A stretch of 64,000 nucleotides of DNA from Ruegeria lacuscaerulensis (GCF_013031245.1 NZ_WPZL01000005.1:124001-188000); one strand, 5' to 3'. Shown: positions 45,320-54,469, numbered from the stretch's first letter. Translations and numbers: made by a program. Notes: generated by a model from the sequence alone, not told the origin.

Positions 45320-45997
45320 ATGCGCCGCATCCTGTTCCTGCTGATTTTTGGTATTGCCGGTTTGGCGATTCTGTTGTCGCTGGGATTCTGGCAGCTGCAG
45401 CGATTGGCGTGGAAACAGGGTGTTCTGGCCGAGATCGAAACACGCATCGCGGGCGAGCCGGTTGAGTTGCCGGACAGGATCTCTCTGGCAGATGACAGAT
45501 ACCTGCCGGTCACCATATCGGGTGAGATGGAGCCGGGAGAAATACACGTGCTGGTCTCGGTCAAGCAGGTTGGGGCAGGGTACCGCATTATCCAGTCCTT
45601 CAGCACCGAAGACCGGACCATTCTGGTGGATCGGGGCTTTGTTCCGACAACTGCAAAGCAGGCAGAACGGCAAACGGGACAGATGGAAGTCACCGGCAAC
45701 CTGCACTGGCCGGTTGAGATCGACAGCTATACCCCCGAGCCTGATATCGACGACAACATCTGGTTTGCCCGCGACGTGCCCAACCTGGCCGCAGCCCTGG
45801 GGGCAGAGCCCGTAATGCTCATCGCCCGCTCGCAGACCGATCCGGGCGTAACGCCGTTGCCGGTCAATGCAGCGGGCATTCCGAACGACCACCTGCAATA
45901 CGCAATCACATGGTTTGGCCTGGCACTAGTCTGGGCCGCGATGACCGGTTATTTCCTGTGGCGCAACCGCGCCCCTTCAAAGAGTGAAGAGCAATGA
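45320..45997 (+). CDS. SURF1 family oxidase assembly protein
   Basis: SURF1 aids heme A insertion into aa3 oxidase. The 225-residue protein has the typical two membrane helices at the ends (about 5-23 and 193-212), an N-terminal LGFWQLQRLAWKQ, and a periplasmic part with ILVDRGFVPTTAKQAERQTG; near the end come PNDHLQYAITWFGLALVW. Its stop overlaps thrC by 4 bp, so it is translated with the threonine gene. Confidence 0.94.
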   Translation: MRRILFLLIFGIAGLAILLSLGFWQLQRLAWKQGVLAEIETRIAGEPVELPDRISLADDRYLPVTISGEMEPGEIHVLVSVKQVGAGYRIIQSFSTEDRTILVDRGFVPTTAKQAERQTGQMEVTGNLHWPVEIDSYTPEPDIDDNIWFARDVPNLAAALGAEPVMLIARSQTDPGVTPLPVNAAGIPNDHLQYAITWFGLALVWAAMTGYFLWRNRAPSKSEEQ

Positions 45998-47382
45998 AAT
46001 ATATTTCGACCCGTGGGCAAGCGCCCGAACTGACATTTGAAGAGGCGATGCTGACCGGGCTGGCCCGTGACGGTGGCCTGTATCTGCCCGCCGAGATCCC
46101 GGTGATGACGCACGACGAAATCGCGGCTCTGGCAGGTCAGCCTTATGAAGAGATCGCTTTTCGTGTGATGTGGCCTTATGTCAGCGGCTCATTTGCCGAA
46201 GATGAGTTCAAAGCTATCATTGGGCGCGCTTATGAGGGCTTCGGCCACGACGCACGTGCGCCGCTGAAACAGCTGAACGAAAACCACTTCCTGCTTGAGC
46301 TGTTCCACGGGCCGACCTTGGCCTTCAAGGACTTTGCCATGCAACTGATCGGTCAGCTGTTCCAGGTTGCCCTGAAACGACGGGGCGATCGCGTGACGAT
46401 CGTTGGCGCGACCAGTGGTGATACCGGTTCGGCCGCTATAGAGGCCTTCCGGGGATTGGACGCAGTGGACGTGTTCATCCTGTTCCCCCATGGCCGCGTA
46501 TCCGAGGTGCAGCGCCGCCAGATGACAACGCCTGCGGACAGCAACGTGAGTGCCTTGGCGGTAGACGGCGATTTCGACGATTGCCAGGCTGCACTCAAGG
46601 ATATGTTCAACGATTTCGACTTCCGAGATGGTGTGAAACTGGCGGGCGTGAACTCGATCAATTTTGCCCGCGTATTGGCGCAGATCGTCTATTACTTCTC
46701 TGCCGCGGTCAGTTTGGGTGCGCCTCATCGCAAGGTCAGCTTCACCGTGCCGACCGGCAATTTCGGTGACATCTTCGCGGGCTACCTTGCCAAACGCATG
46801 GGCCTGCCTATTGACCGTCTGGTGGTCGCGACCAACCAGAACGATATCTTGCATCGCTGCCTGTCAGGCGAGGGGTATTTCAAAGGCGACACCATCCCAT
46901 CGATCAGCCCATCGATGGATATTCAGGTCAGCTCGAACTTTGAGCGTGCGCTGTATTACGCCTATGGCGAAGATGGCAATGCCATCGCGCAGTTGATGGA
47001 TGAACTGAAACAAGGCGGTTTCAGTGTCAGCCAGGGCGCGATGGAAGCACTGCGCGAGAGCTTTGATTCGGGCCGGGTGTCCGAGGAGGAAACGCTGGCG
47101 ACGATCAGGTCCACACTGACCCACAGCGCCGAGCTTGTTTGCCCTCACACGGCCGTCGGCATCAAAGTCGCCGAGGACCACCGCGCTGCCGATGTGCCGA
47201 TGATCACGCTGGCCACAGCGCACCCGGCGAAGTTCCCGGCGGCGGTTGAGAAGGCCAGCGATGTACATCCGCCTCTTCCCTCGCGCATGTCTGATCTGTA
47301 TGAACGTCCGGAACGGGTGACCCGCATCGCAAATGATCTGGGTGCCCTTGAGGATCATATTAAAAGGCATATCGCTGAGTGA
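45994..47382 (+). CDS. thrC: threonine synthase
   Basis: This PLP enzyme makes threonine from O-phosphohomoserine. The 462-residue protein has the PLP-binding Lys 112 in LAFKDFAMQ, the GATSGDTGSAAIEAFRG phosphate-binding block and VPTGNFGDIFAGYLAKRMG. It is chained to surf1 and the M16 peptidase gene by 4-bp overlaps. Confidence 0.97.
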   Translation: MKYISTRGQAPELTFEEAMLTGLARDGGLYLPAEIPVMTHDEIAALAGQPYEEIAFRVMWPYVSGSFAEDEFKAIIGRAYEGFGHDARAPLKQLNENHFLLELFHGPTLAFKDFAMQLIGQLFQVALKRRGDRVTIVGATSGDTGSAAIEAFRGLDAVDVFILFPHGRVSEVQRRQMTTPADSNVSALAVDGDFDDCQAALKDMFNDFDFRDGVKLAGVNSINFARVLAQIVYYFSAAVSLGAPHRKVSFTVPTGNFGDIFAGYLAKRMGLPIDRLVVATNQNDILHRCLSGEGYFKGDTIPSISPSMDIQVSSNFERALYYAYGEDGNAIAQLMDELKQGGFSVSQGAMEALRESFDSGRVSEEETLATIRSTLTHSAELVCPHTAVGIKVAEDHRAADVPMITLATAHPAKFPAAVEKASDVHPPLPSRMSDLYERPERVTRIANDLGALEDHIKRHIAE

Positions 47383-48641
47383 CTGTCAGACAAGACCAAC
47401 TGAAGAACGGATTTCGTATCGTCAGTGAACATATGCCGGGGCTGCAATCGGCGGCCATCGGCATCTGGGTAACCGCCGGCGGGCGGCACGAACGGATAGA
47501 ACAGAACGGCATCGCCCATTTCCTTGAGCATATGGCTTTCAAGGGAACTGAGCGCCGGTCTGCATTGCAAATCGCCGAGGCGATCGAGGATGTTGGCGGC
47601 TACATCAATGCCTATACTTCGCGCGAGGTGACGGCCTATTACGCGCGGGTTCTGAAAGACGATGTGGCGTTGGCGATGGACGTCATTGGCGATATCGTTC
47701 TGAACCCGATCTTCGATCCGCGCGAGATTGAGGTTGAGCGCGGCGTGATCCTGCAGGAGATCGGCCAGTCCTGTGACACGCCCGACGACGTGATCTTTGA
47801 CTGGCTGCAGGAGCAGAGCTATCACGATCAGCCCTTGGGTCGTACGATTCTTGGGCCAACCGAGCGGGTCAGCGCGTTCTCGCGCGAGGATCTGTCGGGA
47901 TTTGTTGCGGAACATTACGGTCCGGAACAGATGATCCTGTCCGCAGCGGGCGCTGTGGACCACGATGCGCTGATGAAATTGGCCGAAGAGATGTTTGGCC
48001 ATCTGCAATCGCGCAAAGGTCTGATCGCCGAACCCGCCCGATTTACCGGCGGTGAAGCGCGGCAGGAAAAAGAGCTTGAGCAGGCCCATTTTGCGCTGGC
48101 ACTGGAAAGCCCCGGTTACAGGGACGACGCGATTTATACCGCGCAGATCTATTCAACGGCGTTGGGTGGTGGCATGTCCTCGCGCCTGTTTCAGGAAGTG
48201 CGTGAAACGCGCGGGCTTTGCTATACAATCTTTGCCCAGACCGGGGCCTATGCCGATACCGGTACGACGACGATCTATGCAGGCACGTCCGCTGATCAAG
48301 TCGGCGAGCTGGCCACCATCACCATTGATGAGATGAAGCGCGCCGCCGAAGATATGAGCCCCGAAGAGGTCGCCCGCGCCCGCGCGCAGATGAAAGCCGG
48401 GATGCTTATGGGTCTGGAAAGCCCCTCGAACCGGGCTGAACGTCTGGCACGGCTGGTGCAGATCTGGGGCCGGGTACCCTCGCTTGAGGACACGGTTGCC
48501 AAGATCGATGCGGTCAGCACCGAAGATGTGCGTGCCTTTGCTGAAAAGATGGCCGTGCAGGCCCCGGCCGCTCTGGCGCTTTATGGTCCGGTATCAGACG
48601 CGCCCACACTGGCAGAATTGCAGGAGAGGCGTGCGGCGTGA
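47379..48641 (+). CDS. M16 family zinc peptidase (mitochondrial processing peptidase-like)
   Basis: The 420-residue protein carries the inverted zinc motif HFLEH at 47-51 and a distal Glu region (INAYTSREVTAYYARVLKDD), then the C-terminal M16 domain with ALGGGMSSRLFQEVRETRGL. This is the bacterial family closest to the catalytic subunit of mitochondrial processing peptidase. It begins at GTG 47379 within the thrC stop overlap and ends in a similar overlap with the GNAT gene. Confidence 0.95.
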   Translation: MTVRQDQLKNGFRIVSEHMPGLQSAAIGIWVTAGGRHERIEQNGIAHFLEHMAFKGTERRSALQIAEAIEDVGGYINAYTSREVTAYYARVLKDDVALAMDVIGDIVLNPIFDPREIEVERGVILQEIGQSCDTPDDVIFDWLQEQSYHDQPLGRTILGPTERVSAFSREDLSGFVAEHYGPEQMILSAAGAVDHDALMKLAEEMFGHLQSRKGLIAEPARFTGGEARQEKELEQAHFALALESPGYRDDAIYTAQIYSTALGGGMSSRLFQEVRETRGLCYTIFAQTGAYADTGTTTIYAGTSADQVGELATITIDEMKRAAEDMSPEEVARARAQMKAGMLMGLESPSNRAERLARLVQIWGRVPSLEDTVAKIDAVSTEDVRAFAEKMAVQAPAALALYGPVSDAPTLAELQERRAA

Positions 48642-49225
48642 TGCTGTTGGGCAGACGCAAGCTGAAACTCGAAACCGAGCGCTTGAGTCTGCGCCCGCCT
48701 GTCCATTCCGACTTTAACGACTGGGCGGCGCTTCGGCGTTCGTCCAGAGATTTCCTCACCCCGTGGGAACCGATCTGGGCCAAGGATCACCTGAGCCGGA
48801 AGTCCTTTACCAACCGGGTGTACTGGGCGCAGCGCTCAGTGGGTAGCGGCACCGCGATCCCCCTGTTTCTGTTCCGTCGGTCCGATGATGTGCTTGTTGG
48901 GGCGATCACGCTGGATAACGTCCGCCGTGGCCCCGCACAGGCAGGGACGCTAGGATATTGGACCGGCGAGGCCTTTGCTCGTCACGGATACATGCGCGAA
49001 GCGATCGGCGCGGTGGTCCATCATGCCTTCACCCGTCTGGACCTGAGCCGCATTGAGGCCGCCTGTTTGCCGGAAAACAAACCCTCACGCGGGTTGCTGG
49101 AAAGCTCTGGCTTCAAATACGAGGGTGTGGCGCAGTCTTACCTGCAAATCAACGGGCGGTGGCGGACTCATGTGTTGTACGCCAGCCTGCGGTCGGATCG
49201 GCGCGGGAAGACAGACGCTGGTTAG
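48638..49225 (+). CDS. GNAT N-acetyltransferase, RimJ/RimL-like
   Basis: The 195-residue protein starts at GTG 48638, overlapping the M16 stop by 4 bp. Family features are TERLSLRPPVHSDFNDWAALR at the N terminus, LGYWTGEAFARHGYMREAI (acetyl-CoA site) and ENKPSRGLLESSGFKYEGVA. RimJ-like enzymes acetylate ribosomal protein N termini, but the substrate here is not known. Confidence 0.92.
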   Translation: MMLLGRRKLKLETERLSLRPPVHSDFNDWAALRRSSRDFLTPWEPIWAKDHLSRKSFTNRVYWAQRSVGSGTAIPLFLFRRSDDVLVGAITLDNVRRGPAQAGTLGYWTGEAFARHGYMREAIGAVVHHAFTRLDLSRIEAACLPENKPSRGLLESSGFKYEGVAQSYLQINGRWRTHVLYASLRSDRRGKTDAG

Positions 49226-49333
49226 AGACGCCTGCGGGGCTTGGGGGGGTCACCCGGCCGTGTCTCTCCCGAGTTATTTTGGCCAGATGAACTAGGGGCA
49301 TGACTTGGCGGCTGGTTGCGCTACACTTCCCCC

Positions 49334-50152
49334 ATGCGCTGGATTGTTGCGGCATTGTTGGTGATCTCGGGCGGGGCCGTGGCGCAGGAGCGGCGGCCGA
49401 GCCACTGTGTCGCCATTGCGGACGCCGCGCCGGGGATTGAGTTTATTCAAAAAGCCGCCTGGACTGACCCGATCCCGGACTATTCCGTCCGGATCAGCTA
49501 TATCGCCCATGCATCCTTTCTGATCCAGACACAGGGCGGGCTGAATGCCGTGACGGATTTTACCGGCTTTATCGGCAGCGCCGATCTGATCCCCGACATC
49601 GTAACCATGAACCACGCGCACAGCACTCATTGGACCGCGCATCCTGATCCGGCCATACCGTATGTTCTACCGGGATGGGGAGAGTTCGGGCAGGGGATCG
49701 AGCATCACCTCGATCTGGGGGACTTGCTGGTGCGTAATGTCTCGACCGATATCCGCTCGGCCTATGGAGGGGTCGAGGAACGGGGCAATTCGATCTTTGT
49801 GTTTGAGATAGAAGGGCTATGCATCGGCCATCTGGGGCACCTGCACCACGTCCCCACGGACGAACAATTTGCGGCCCTGGGGCGGCTGGATGTGGTGATG
49901 GCTGCAGTGGACGGGGGTACGACGATGCCGCTGCCCGAGATGATCTCGGTTCTGAAGCGGCTGAAAAGCTCGGTCATCATCCCGATGCACTGGTTTTCAG
50001 GATTTTCTCTGGATCGGTTTCTGGTCGATATTCGTAGTGATTTCCCGGTCGAGCGCGATGGAGTGTCGGAAATCACCGTGTCCCTGCGCACTTTGCCTGA
50101 CCGGCCAACAGTCGTAGTGCTGGAACCGCGCTATCTGATTGAACTGGAATAG
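49334..50152 (+). CDS. exported metallo-beta-lactamase-fold (UlaG/YfhI-like) protein
   Basis: The 272-residue precursor has a signal peptide (MRWIVAALLVISGGAVA). A hydrolase fold follows, with SYIAHASFLIQTQGGLNAVTDF, TMNHAHSTHW, CIGHLGHLHHVPTDEQFAALG and VIIPMHWFSGFSL, which look like the metal-binding His positions of beta-lactamase-fold hydrolases. ATG 49334 matches the signal peptide; TTG 49316 adds six residues. The substrate is unknown. Confidence 0.8.
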   Translation: MRWIVAALLVISGGAVAQERRPSHCVAIADAAPGIEFIQKAAWTDPIPDYSVRISYIAHASFLIQTQGGLNAVTDFTGFIGSADLIPDIVTMNHAHSTHWTAHPDPAIPYVLPGWGEFGQGIEHHLDLGDLLVRNVSTDIRSAYGGVEERGNSIFVFEIEGLCIGHLGHLHHVPTDEQFAALGRLDVVMAAVDGGTTMPLPEMISVLKRLKSSVIIPMHWFSGFSLDRFLVDIRSDFPVERDGVSEITVSLRTLPDRPTVVVLEPRYLIELE

Positions 50153-50190
50153 GGCTTGTCGCGACACCGCGCCTTAGGCAAGGAATGGGT

Positions 50191-51603
50191 ATGACATTGA
50201 ATCCTGCCGATGAACGCCTTGCCGCATTAATCCGCACTGAACTGGGCGACGACGTTTTGCGTCCTATTGCGGACCGTTATCTGGAGGAGCCGCGGCGCCG
50301 TTTTGCCGGGCATGCGGGCCTCCTGGCTATGCCGCGAACGGTCGAACAGGTGGCCGCGCTGGTGCGGATGGCCTCGGAAGCGTTGGTGCCGGTGGTTCCT
50401 TATGGCGGCGGCACGGGGCTTGTGGGGGGGCAAGTCATGCCGGATCGCCCCGCACCTCTGTTGATTTCGTTGGAGCGGATGACGGCCATCCGAGAGGTCT
50501 ATCCAACAGAAAATGTCCTGATTGCCGAAGCTGGCGCTATTCTTACCGATATTCAGGCTGCTGCCGAGGGTGCCAATCGGCTGTTTCCCCTGTCCTTGGC
50601 TGCTCAGGGCTCTTGCCGGATCGGAGGGAACCTCGCCACGAATGCAGGCGGCGTGAATGTGCTGCGCTATGGCAATGCCCGCGATCTGTGCCTGGGGCTT
50701 GAGGCGGTTCTGCCCAGCGGGGAGATTTGGCACGGATTGAGCCGTTTGCGAAAGGACAACACCGGGTATGACCTGCGCAACCTGTTGATCGGTGCCGAGG
50801 GTACGCTGGGAATTATCACGGCGGCCTCGCTTAAGTTGTTTCCGCGCCCCGAGGCGGTTGGAACGGCGATGTTTCAGGTTGCCTCACCTGAAGCGGCGAT
50901 CGAGTTGCTGGCATTGGCGCGGGATCAGGTGGGTGAGGCGGTCAGCTCATTTGAGTTGATCCATCAGCAGGGGCTGCAATTCTTGTCGGAGGTTCTGCCG
51001 AATGTCCGGCAGCCTTTTACCGAGCAGCCTGAATGGTGCGTACTGATCGAATTGGGGCTGTCGTCGGGTTTGTCGCCATCAAATGCTCTGGAAAAGCTCT
51101 ACAGGGTGGCGGACAAAGCCAGCCTTGTTGCGGATGCGGTTATCGCTCAGAGCGAGGCGCAGCATATGGAACTGTGGGCTGTGCGTGAACGTATCCCCGA
51201 AGCGAACCGGTTGATCGGATCGGTCTCAAGTCACGATATCTCGGTGCCGATCTCTCGCATTCCTGAGTTCATCCTTCGGGGTGCCGAGGTCGTTGCGGGG
51301 CTTGGACCGTTCCGCATCAACTGTTTCGGGCATCTTGGGGATGGGAACCTGCACTACAACGTGTTCCCGCCGCAAGGGCATCTCCGCACGGAATTTGATG
51401 GGCAAAGGCAGGCCGTCAAACGCGCCGTGCATGACCTAGTCGATGAGTTTGGCGGATCGGTCAGCGCCGAGCATGGGATTGGACGCCTGAAAACGGACGA
51501 TCTGGAGCGCTATGGAGACCCGGCAAAGTTGAAGGCGATGCGAGCGATCAAAGCTGCCCTTGACCCCAAAGGGATTATGAACCCCGGCGCGGTTCTGAAG
51601 TAA
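50191..51603 (+). CDS. FAD-linked D-2-hydroxyacid dehydrogenase
   Basis: This GlcD/D-2-hydroxyglutarate-dehydrogenase type flavoprotein has 470 residues. It has the FAD-binding PYGGGTGLVGGQVMPD, NAGGVNVLRYGNARDLCLGL and GAEGTLGIITAASLKLFPRP, then a C-terminal domain with FGHLGDGNLHYNVFPPQG (metal-binding His) and SAEHGIGRLKTDDLERYG. ATG 50191 is preferred because AAGGA lies 6 bases before it. D-2-hydroxyglutarate or D-lactate are the likely substrates. Confidence 0.92.
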   Translation: MTLNPADERLAALIRTELGDDVLRPIADRYLEEPRRRFAGHAGLLAMPRTVEQVAALVRMASEALVPVVPYGGGTGLVGGQVMPDRPAPLLISLERMTAIREVYPTENVLIAEAGAILTDIQAAAEGANRLFPLSLAAQGSCRIGGNLATNAGGVNVLRYGNARDLCLGLEAVLPSGEIWHGLSRLRKDNTGYDLRNLLIGAEGTLGIITAASLKLFPRPEAVGTAMFQVASPEAAIELLALARDQVGEAVSSFELIHQQGLQFLSEVLPNVRQPFTEQPEWCVLIELGLSSGLSPSNALEKLYRVADKASLVADAVIAQSEAQHMELWAVRERIPEANRLIGSVSSHDISVPISRIPEFILRGAEVVAGLGPFRINCFGHLGDGNLHYNVFPPQGHLRTEFDGQRQAVKRAVHDLVDEFGGSVSAEHGIGRLKTDDLERYGDPAKLKAMRAIKAALDPKGIMNPGAVLK

Positions 51604-51732
51604 TTGGTCTATGTTCGCTCGGAACGCGTCCCTGCCATCGCGCTGACTGTTTCAACGAAGGCCAGCTTGTAAAAACTGCTGCAACTGACCTTGTTGGAAC
51701 GGGTGTCGTGACATCAACGCGGCTATTTGTGG

Positions 51733-52272
51733 TCAAAGCCCTTCGAATTCACAAAGAACGTGGACATCCATGCCCATTTCTTCCAGCACTTTTCGCCCTC
51801 CCAGCTCGGGCAGGTCGATGATGAACGAGCATGAGACGATTTCGCCGCCCAGACGTTCAATCAGCTTTATGCCGGCGCCGGCAGTTCCACCTGTCGCCAA
51901 CAGGTCGTCAACCACAAGGATTTTCTCGCCGGGTTGAATGGCATCATCGTGGATTTCGACGATGGCTTCACCGTATTCCAGCTTGTAATCCTGACTGATC
52001 GTGGTGCCGGGCAGCTTGCCTTTTTTTCGGATCGGCACGAAACCCACACTCAACTGATGCGCGATGGCTCCACCAAGAATAAAGCCGCGCGCCTCAAGGC
52101 CCACGACCTTGTCGATCCGCTCACCCGCATAAGGGTGCAGCATCTGATCGATCGCGACGCGAAACCCCCGCGGGTCGGCGAACAGGGTAGTGACGTCCCG
52201 GAACATGATTCCATCATGCGGGAAATCAACAATCGTACGAATGTAATCCTTGACTGATTTGTTTCTGGACAT
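51733..52272 (-). CDS. apt: adenine phosphoribosyltransferase
   Basis: Apt salvages adenine to AMP. The 179-residue protein has [32 protein letters not shown] and the PRPP loop [17 protein letters not shown] 52272 ([11 protein letters not shown]) is taken because AGGGG precedes it; the open frame runs 15 codons further without support. Confidence 0.96.
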   Translation of the reverse strand: MSRNKSVKDYIRTIVDFPHDGIMFRDVTTLFADPRGFRVAIDQMLHPYAGERIDKVVGLEARGFILGGAIAHQLSVGFVPIRKKGKLPGTTISQDYKLEYGEAIVEIHDDAIQPGEKILVVDDLLATGGTAGAGIKLIERLGGEIVSCSFIIDLPELGGRKVLEEMGMDVHVLCEFEGL

Positions 52273-52352
52273 AACCAACCCCTTTGGCGTCAAAACACGC
52301 TGGGTTGTTTGGCCCATCGGGGTCAGTCATGCAAGGAGTGATTGCAGTTGCC

Positions 52353-52487
52353 TCACTTGCGACGTTCCGGAGTGGCTTTCGGCAGACCATAGTAGCGATA
52401 AAGCGCGGCAGGCAACCATGACAGGTGTGGTTTGCGCCAATTGCGCTGGTCTCGCAAAAGAAATGCCTGAGCAGAATGAAGGTTCAT
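52353..52487 (-). CDS. small ORF encoding a 44-residue basic protein
   Basis: The ORF gives MNLHSAQAFLLRDQRNWR, then KPHLSWLPAALYRYYGL, then PKATPERRK. It contains two Trp, three Tyr and many Arg and Lys. AGGA lies 8 bases before the chosen ATG (AGGATTATGGCAATG); a preceding in-frame ATG at 52493 is too close to that site. It is too short for routine gene calling. It has no signal peptide and no clear membrane helix. It lies in the 306-bp gap between apt and a ribbon-helix-helix gene, divergent from the latter. Confidence 0.6.
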   Translation of the reverse strand: MNLHSAQAFLLRDQRNWRKPHLSWLPAALYRYYGLPKATPERRK

Positions 52488-52534
52488 TGCCATAATCCTT
52501 TTTTATTGTTAGTTGCTCGATAACTACAATCTCT

Positions 52535-52556
52535 ATGCTATGTATATACAATGCAT
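52535..52556. promoter_or_regulatory. 22-bp near-perfect inverted repeat, possible operator
   Basis: ATGCTATGTATATACAATGCAT consists of a perfect TGTATATACA core (52541-52550) with ATGC/GCAT arms and mismatches only at two symmetric positions. It lies between two divergent small genes, 22 bp before the ribbon-helix-helix start and 47 bp before the small ORF start. It could be an operator; this is inferred, not shown. Confidence 0.5.
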
Positions 52557-52578
52557 CGCTTTGAGAATCAAGAGTCGG

Positions 52579-52767
52579 ATGGGATCAGGACGCGTGGGAA
52601 AGAAAGACGGTAAAGCTTCTACCAAGAAAAACAGTCAGTTGGTCTTGCGTCTCGACAAGGATGAACGAGACGCATTTGTCGAGCTTTGCAAAGAGCTGGA
52701 TACCTCGGCCGCGCGTGAAATTCGGCGTTTTATCCGAGGTTTCATGAAAGAAAACGCCGAGGAATGA
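52579..52767 (+). CDS. small ribbon-helix-helix-type protein
   Basis: The 62-residue product has a basic, Ser/Lys-rich N terminus, a beta-strand-like QLVLRLDKDERDAFVELCKE, and a second helix AAREIRRFIRGFMKE, matching the Arc/ParD ribbon-helix-helix pattern. ATG 52579 is chosen because the longer frame would translate the palindrome; GTG 52594 is an alternative with AGGA upstream. Such proteins usually dimerise, bind short palindromes and repress their own promoters. Confidence 0.7.
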   Translation: MGSGRVGKKDGKASTKKNSQLVLRLDKDERDAFVELCKELDTSAAREIRRFIRGFMKENAEE

Positions 52768-52770
52768 CCC

Positions 52771-53400
52771 TCAGGCTGGGCGACGCAGCACGGCGGTCGC
52801 CACGCCCATTCCAATCAGAGTAAGCCCACCGAACCTGGTCAGTGCCGTGATAGTGCCGGCCCGGCCGATCATAAGGCGCAAACGATCCGCCAGCAGGGCA
52901 TAGGCCAGCGCGTTCAGCCAGGCCAGACCCACGAAGGTTGCAATCAGGATGGTGAATTGAGGGCCCAGCGGTTCAGCCGGGCGTAGAAATTGCGGCACGA
53001 AGGCGATGAAGAACGCGATGGATTTCGGGTTCAACGCGGTGACAGCGGCCGCGTGGCCGAATACGCTGTGGGCTGTTACGTCCCGTTTGGTTTTGACGGT
53101 ATTCAGGCCGCCAGAGGGCGCACTGCGCAGCAATTTGATACCCAGCCACACCAGATACGCCGCCCCCACCCATTTCAGCACGGAGAACAGGGTGGCCGAT
53201 GCCAGAACCAATGCGCCCAACCCCAGCAGCGAGGCCGTCATCGCCACCAAATCCCCCACCGCAACTCCGGTGGCCGAGGCCACAGCCACACTGCGCCCTT
53301 TGGACAGGGCATAGCTGAGCACCAGCAGCACAGTCGGGCCAGGGATCAGCAGTAACGCGGTCGATGCGGCCACGAAGGCCAGCCAAAGCTCGGGGGACAT
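52771..53400 (-). CDS. LysE/RhtB family amino-acid exporter
   Basis: The 209-residue membrane protein has about six helices and the family start ELWLAFVAASTALLLIPGPT, followed by YALSKGRSVAVASATGVAVG and AYLVWLGIKLLRSAP. ATG 53400 (MSPELWLAF) has AGGAAA upstream; the frame is open to 53427 without a signal. It ends 3 bp after the ribbon-helix-helix stop, on the opposite strand. The substrate is not predictable. Confidence 0.92.
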   Translation of the reverse strand: MSPELWLAFVAASTALLLIPGPTVLLVLSYALSKGRSVAVASATGVAVGDLVAMTASLLGLGALVLASATLFSVLKWVGAAYLVWLGIKLLRSAPSGGLNTVKTKRDVTAHSVFGHAAAVTALNPKSIAFFIAFVPQFLRPAEPLGPQFTILIATFVGLAWLNALAYALLADRLRLMIGRAGTITALTRFGGLTLIGMGVATAVLRRPA

Positions 53401-53461
53401 GGGGTTTCCTGTCGTGATGTCGTTCACACCAAGCCCCGGTCTGGCGGTGAGGTCAAGCCTT

Positions 53462-54469
53462 TCATGGTTCGGTGACGCGGCGCATCAGCGCCTCCAAAGG
53501 GCCGTGTTTGAACCGGCGGAACCAAAGCAGGGCGAAAACCGAAGACAGGCCGCAGAACCCCAGAGCATAGATTACGATTTGCGGCGCGCTGAGAGATCCG
53601 TCCAATAGTCCGGCTTCCTCCAGCAAGCCCATACCGATCAGGATGTGTGCCATATACAGTGTAAGGCTTTGGCGTCCGGGCGCGGTCAGGGCGGGGCCGA
53701 GGCGCAGCGTTTCGATCATTGGCCACAGTTTCAGCAGCAGCCCGATCACTACGCAGGCCGTACCTGTCCCAGCCAGGATATAGAACGGGCCGGGCGGGAT
53801 GGATTCGGTGCCCAGAAACACAACCAGTTCCGGGTCTGATACCAGCATCCGCGGAATCAGCGCCAGCATCGCCGCGCCAAAGCCCCACATGATCAGGCGA
53901 TGCTGAATGCAGATCGTGTTCAGGTCTGACCGCCCTATGGCCATTCCGATCAGTAGGAACGCCGCCCAGGGCAGAACCGGGTGCCAGCCGTTGAACAGGG
54001 CGTTGCGCAGGAAACCGGGCAGGGTCCAGAGGTCGGTATAGCTCAGCGTGGTCCAGTCCCAGCCCCGCTCATAGTCAAAAACCAGATTGGCCAGAACGGA
54101 CAACACGATGACCGCAAGCGCGCCAAGCCACAGCCTGCGTTCCGTTGCGGTCAGGAAAGCAGCGCCGACAACGAAGTAAAGCGCGTAGAAATGAAGGATA
54201 TCAGCGTCAAAGACCGTCATGTTGATCAGCCCGAGCCCGAACAGAAACGCCGCGCGCCGCAGCAGTATAGCTGCCGAAACGCGTGACAGACCGACGCCGA
54301 TCCCGGCCAGAATGACGAACAGAGCAGCGGCGCGGCCTTCCAGAGTGTCGACCAGAGCCGATGCCCAATCATCACCCGGAGCGACCTGAGCTGCGATGCG
54401 GAAATTCACCAGCACCATGCCGCAAAAGGCTAAAAACCGGGCGGCGTCCAACGCCTTTAGTCGTATCAT
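53462..54469 (-). CDS. DUF418-type multi-spanning membrane protein
   Basis: The 335-residue protein has about ten hydrophobic segments. It starts RLKALDAARFLAFCGMVLVNF and has the C-terminal ALTAPGRQSLTLYMAHILIG with RRFKHGPLEALMR, features of the DUF418/heparan-alpha-glucosaminide acetyltransferase-like membrane family. The role is unknown; such proteins may acylate or transport envelope sugars. Confidence 0.85.
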   Translation of the reverse strand: MIRLKALDAARFLAFCGMVLVNFRIAAQVAPGDDWASALVDTLEGRAAALFVILAGIGVGLSRVSAAILLRRAAFLFGLGLINMTVFDADILHFYALYFVVGAAFLTATERRLWLGALAVIVLSVLANLVFDYERGWDWTTLSYTDLWTLPGFLRNALFNGWHPVLPWAAFLLIGMAIGRSDLNTICIQHRLIMWGFGAAMLALIPRMLVSDPELVVFLGTESIPPGPFYILAGTGTACVVIGLLLKLWPMIETLRLGPALTAPGRQSLTLYMAHILIGMGLLEEAGLLDGSLSAPQIVIYALGFCGLSSVFALLWFRRFKHGPLEALMRRVTEP

